Source: CAYLYP01 sp964387795
GTDB taxonomy: Bacteria; Bacteroidota; Bacteroidia; Bacteroidales; UBA7960
Reading direction: 5' to 3'
Length of the DNA: 6,926 bases
Assembly: GCA_964387795.1 (NCBI GenBank)
Contig: CAYLYP010000118.1
Coordinates: 1 to 6,926, forward strand
The position numbers and the translations under genes are program-made. Of the stretch, positions 5,764 to 6,926 are shown piece by piece (position 1 is the stretch's first letter; every line of letters begins with the position of its first letter). Under the pieces are notes generated by a model. That model was not told the DNA's origin, did not search any database, and saw nothing but the letters and a program-made list of their open reading frames with translations.

Positions 5764-6396
5764 ATGCTTATCATTGGAATTGCAGGTGGAAGTGGATCCG
5801 GGAAATCCACAGTTGTAAAAAAGATTGTAAAAAGGCTGCCTAAAGACTCTGTGTCTGTCATTTATCAGGACTCCTATTATAAAGATAATGGGCACCTTGA
5901 TCCCGAAGAAAGATCAAAGATTAACTTTGACCATCCAAGTGCCATTGAATTTAACCTGCTTGTAAAGCACCTCGATATGCTCAGGGAAGGGAAAACAGTC
6001 CAAATGCCTATTTATTCTTACCTTACCTGCGCAAGGGCAAAAGAAACCATCCCTGTGTTTCCCCGCGAAGTTGTCATCGTTGAAGGAATACTTATTCTTG
6101 CCAATCCCCGCATGCGCGAACGCATGGATATTAATATCTTTGTTGATGCCGATGCCGACGACAGGCTTATGAGGGTCATCAGAAGGGACATTGAAGAAAG
6201 GGGCAGATCATTTCTTGATGTCCTGGACCATTATGAGAAGTTTGTAAAACCTATGCACCTTCAGTTTATCGAACCCAGCAAAAGATATGCTGAGCTCATT
6301 GTCCCACAAGGTGGCGAAAATCATGTTGCCATTGATGTAATTACCTCCATGATAAAACAATTCCAGTTACAACAGGAAAAACAAAAAGACCAGTAA
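5764..6396 (+). CDS. udk: uridine kinase (uridine/cytidine kinase)
   Basis: 210 residues, the normal length for bacterial Udk. It phosphorylates uridine and cytidine with a nucleoside triphosphate to UMP or CMP in pyrimidine salvage, in the cytoplasm. Visible: P-loop GGSGSGKST at residues 8-16; QDSYYK at 35-40 with Asp36 as the expected catalytic base; NFDHPSA at 54-60 for ribose binding; VEGIL at 106-110 with Glu107; the lid RRDIEERGRS at 140-149; and LQFIEPSKRYAELIVPQGG at 166-184, highly typical of the family. One point is odd: the base-contacting His of human UCK2 (His117, in YDFVSH) and of E. coli Udk aligns with Cys89 here (YSYLTC). As far as I recall this may be common in Bacteroidota. 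The gene follows a strong terminator and has its own candidate promoter; the PHP gene begins 51 bases downstream. Confidence 0.95.
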   Translation: MLIIGIAGGSGSGKSTVVKKIVKRLPKDSVSVIYQDSYYKDNGHLDPEERSKINFDHPSAIEFNLLVKHLDMLREGKTVQMPIYSYLTCARAKETIPVFPREVVIVEGILILANPRMRERMDINIFVDADADDRLMRVIRRDIEERGRSFLDVLDHYEKFVKPMHLQFIEPSKRYAELIVPQGGENHVAIDVITSMIKQFQLQQEKQKDQ

Positions 6397-6447
6397 TCAA
6401 TAAAACTTTAAATCTGTTTCCCTTTTAAAATACAAAACCTCAACGCC

Positions 6448-6926
6448 ATGCAATGGTATAATTTCCATACCCATTGTCACCTTGATGATGGGAAAATGCC
6501 TCTCGAAAATTATGCAATAGAAGCTATCAGGAACAACATGGCAGCCCTGGGGTTCTCAGCCCATGCACCTCTGCCTTTGGAAAACGAATGGAGCCTAACA
6601 AATGAATCCTTTAAGGCTTATGTATTGGAGGCCAGGCAGGTTAAAGAGAAATTTAAAAATCAGATCCCTATCTATATCTCCCTGGAAATGGATTATATTC
6701 CCGGACTGACAAAAGACTTTGCCCAATGGGTAAAAGAGGGCGATTTGGACTATACCCTTGGGAGTATCCATCTTGTTAAAAATCCTGACGGCAATGGCTA
6801 CTGGTTTATCGATGGTCCCGAAGAAGGTTATCTGATTGGCGCCAGGGATTTGTTTAATATGGATTTTAAGAAAGCTGTTAAGGCGTTTTATGATCAATCC
6901 ATCGGGATGATCAAAACTCAAAAACC
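6448..6926 (+). CDS. PHP-family phosphatase, histidinol-phosphatase-like (5' part, cut by window end)
   Basis: An open frame from ATG 6448 runs to the window edge (159 codons plus two bases) with no stop. It carries the PHP metal-binding series: His7 and His9 in FHTHCHLDDG, His39 in FSAHAPLP, Glu80 in ISLEMDYIPG, and His108 in LGSIHLV. Order and spacing fit the HisJ/HisK-type histidinol-phosphate phosphatases, usually about 260-280 residues, so roughly the last 40% is missing. The family hydrolyses phosphate esters with two or three metal ions. Histidinol phosphate is the usual annotated substrate, but no his gene is near, so another phosphate ester is possible. No Shine-Dalgarno sequence is clear. 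The gene starts 51 bases after udk with no terminator seen between, suggesting co-transcription. Confidence 0.85.
   Translation, partial: MQWYNFHTHCHLDDGKMPLENYAIEAIRNNMAALGFSAHAPLPLENEWSLTNESFKAYVLEARQVKEKFKNQIPIYISLEMDYIPGLTKDFAQWVKEGDLDYTLGSIHLVKNPDGNGYWFIDGPEEGYLIGARDLFNMDFKKAVKAFYDQSIGMIKTQK

Noticed and set aside
6595..6921. Minus strand open frame of 108 codons
   Set aside because: It is antisense to the PHP gene, whose + strand frame carries all expected metal-binding residues.

Overview
The window looks like ordinary chromosomal DNA of a member of the Bacteroidota, probably Bacteroidales or a related marine or anaerobic lineage. The evidence is a type IX secretion (T9SS) C-terminal sorting domain, a UpxY-type NusG paralogue, a Bacteroidota-style sugar transferase ending in ARSR, and several exact matches to the Bacteroidota -7 promoter box TAnnTTTG. 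All five genes lie on the + strand.

Layout: (1) 1-85 is an AT-rich leader with a candidate -7 box and a ribosome binding site. (2) 92-586 is a UpxY/NusG-like antiterminator, with a weak terminator-like hairpin at its stop codon. (3) 587-758 is a spacer with a 24-nt near-palindrome just ahead of the next gene. (4) 759-1943 is a sugar transferase of the polyprenyl-phosphate type with an unusual N-terminal half. (5) 1944-2234 is a spacer with a weak hairpin, a candidate -7 box and a perfect 10-bp inverted repeat. (6) 2235-5672 is a secreted 1145-residue T9SS cargo protein built from Ig-like modules, five copies of a ~90-residue Cys-pair repeat, one further Ig/PKD-like module, three InlB-type repeats and a sorting domain. 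(7) 5692-5723 is a strong intrinsic terminator. (8) 5764-6396 is uridine kinase (udk). (9) 6448 to the window end is the start of a PHP-family phosphatase-like gene.

Functionally there are three blocks. The first two genes are the normal head of a surface polysaccharide locus (regulator plus initiating transferase), but no other polysaccharide gene follows in the window. The large secreted protein looks like its own transcription unit, with its own leader and terminator. udk and the PHP gene are 51 bases apart with no terminator seen between them, so they may be co-transcribed.

No CRISPR array, tRNA, rRNA, insertion sequence or phage gene was seen. I found no convincing new multi-gene system. 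The points most worth a second look are a 505-residue stretch of the secreted protein with no lysine or arginine, the Cys-pair repeat itself, the sugar transferase's lack of a membrane helix, and the inverted repeats in the two spacers.
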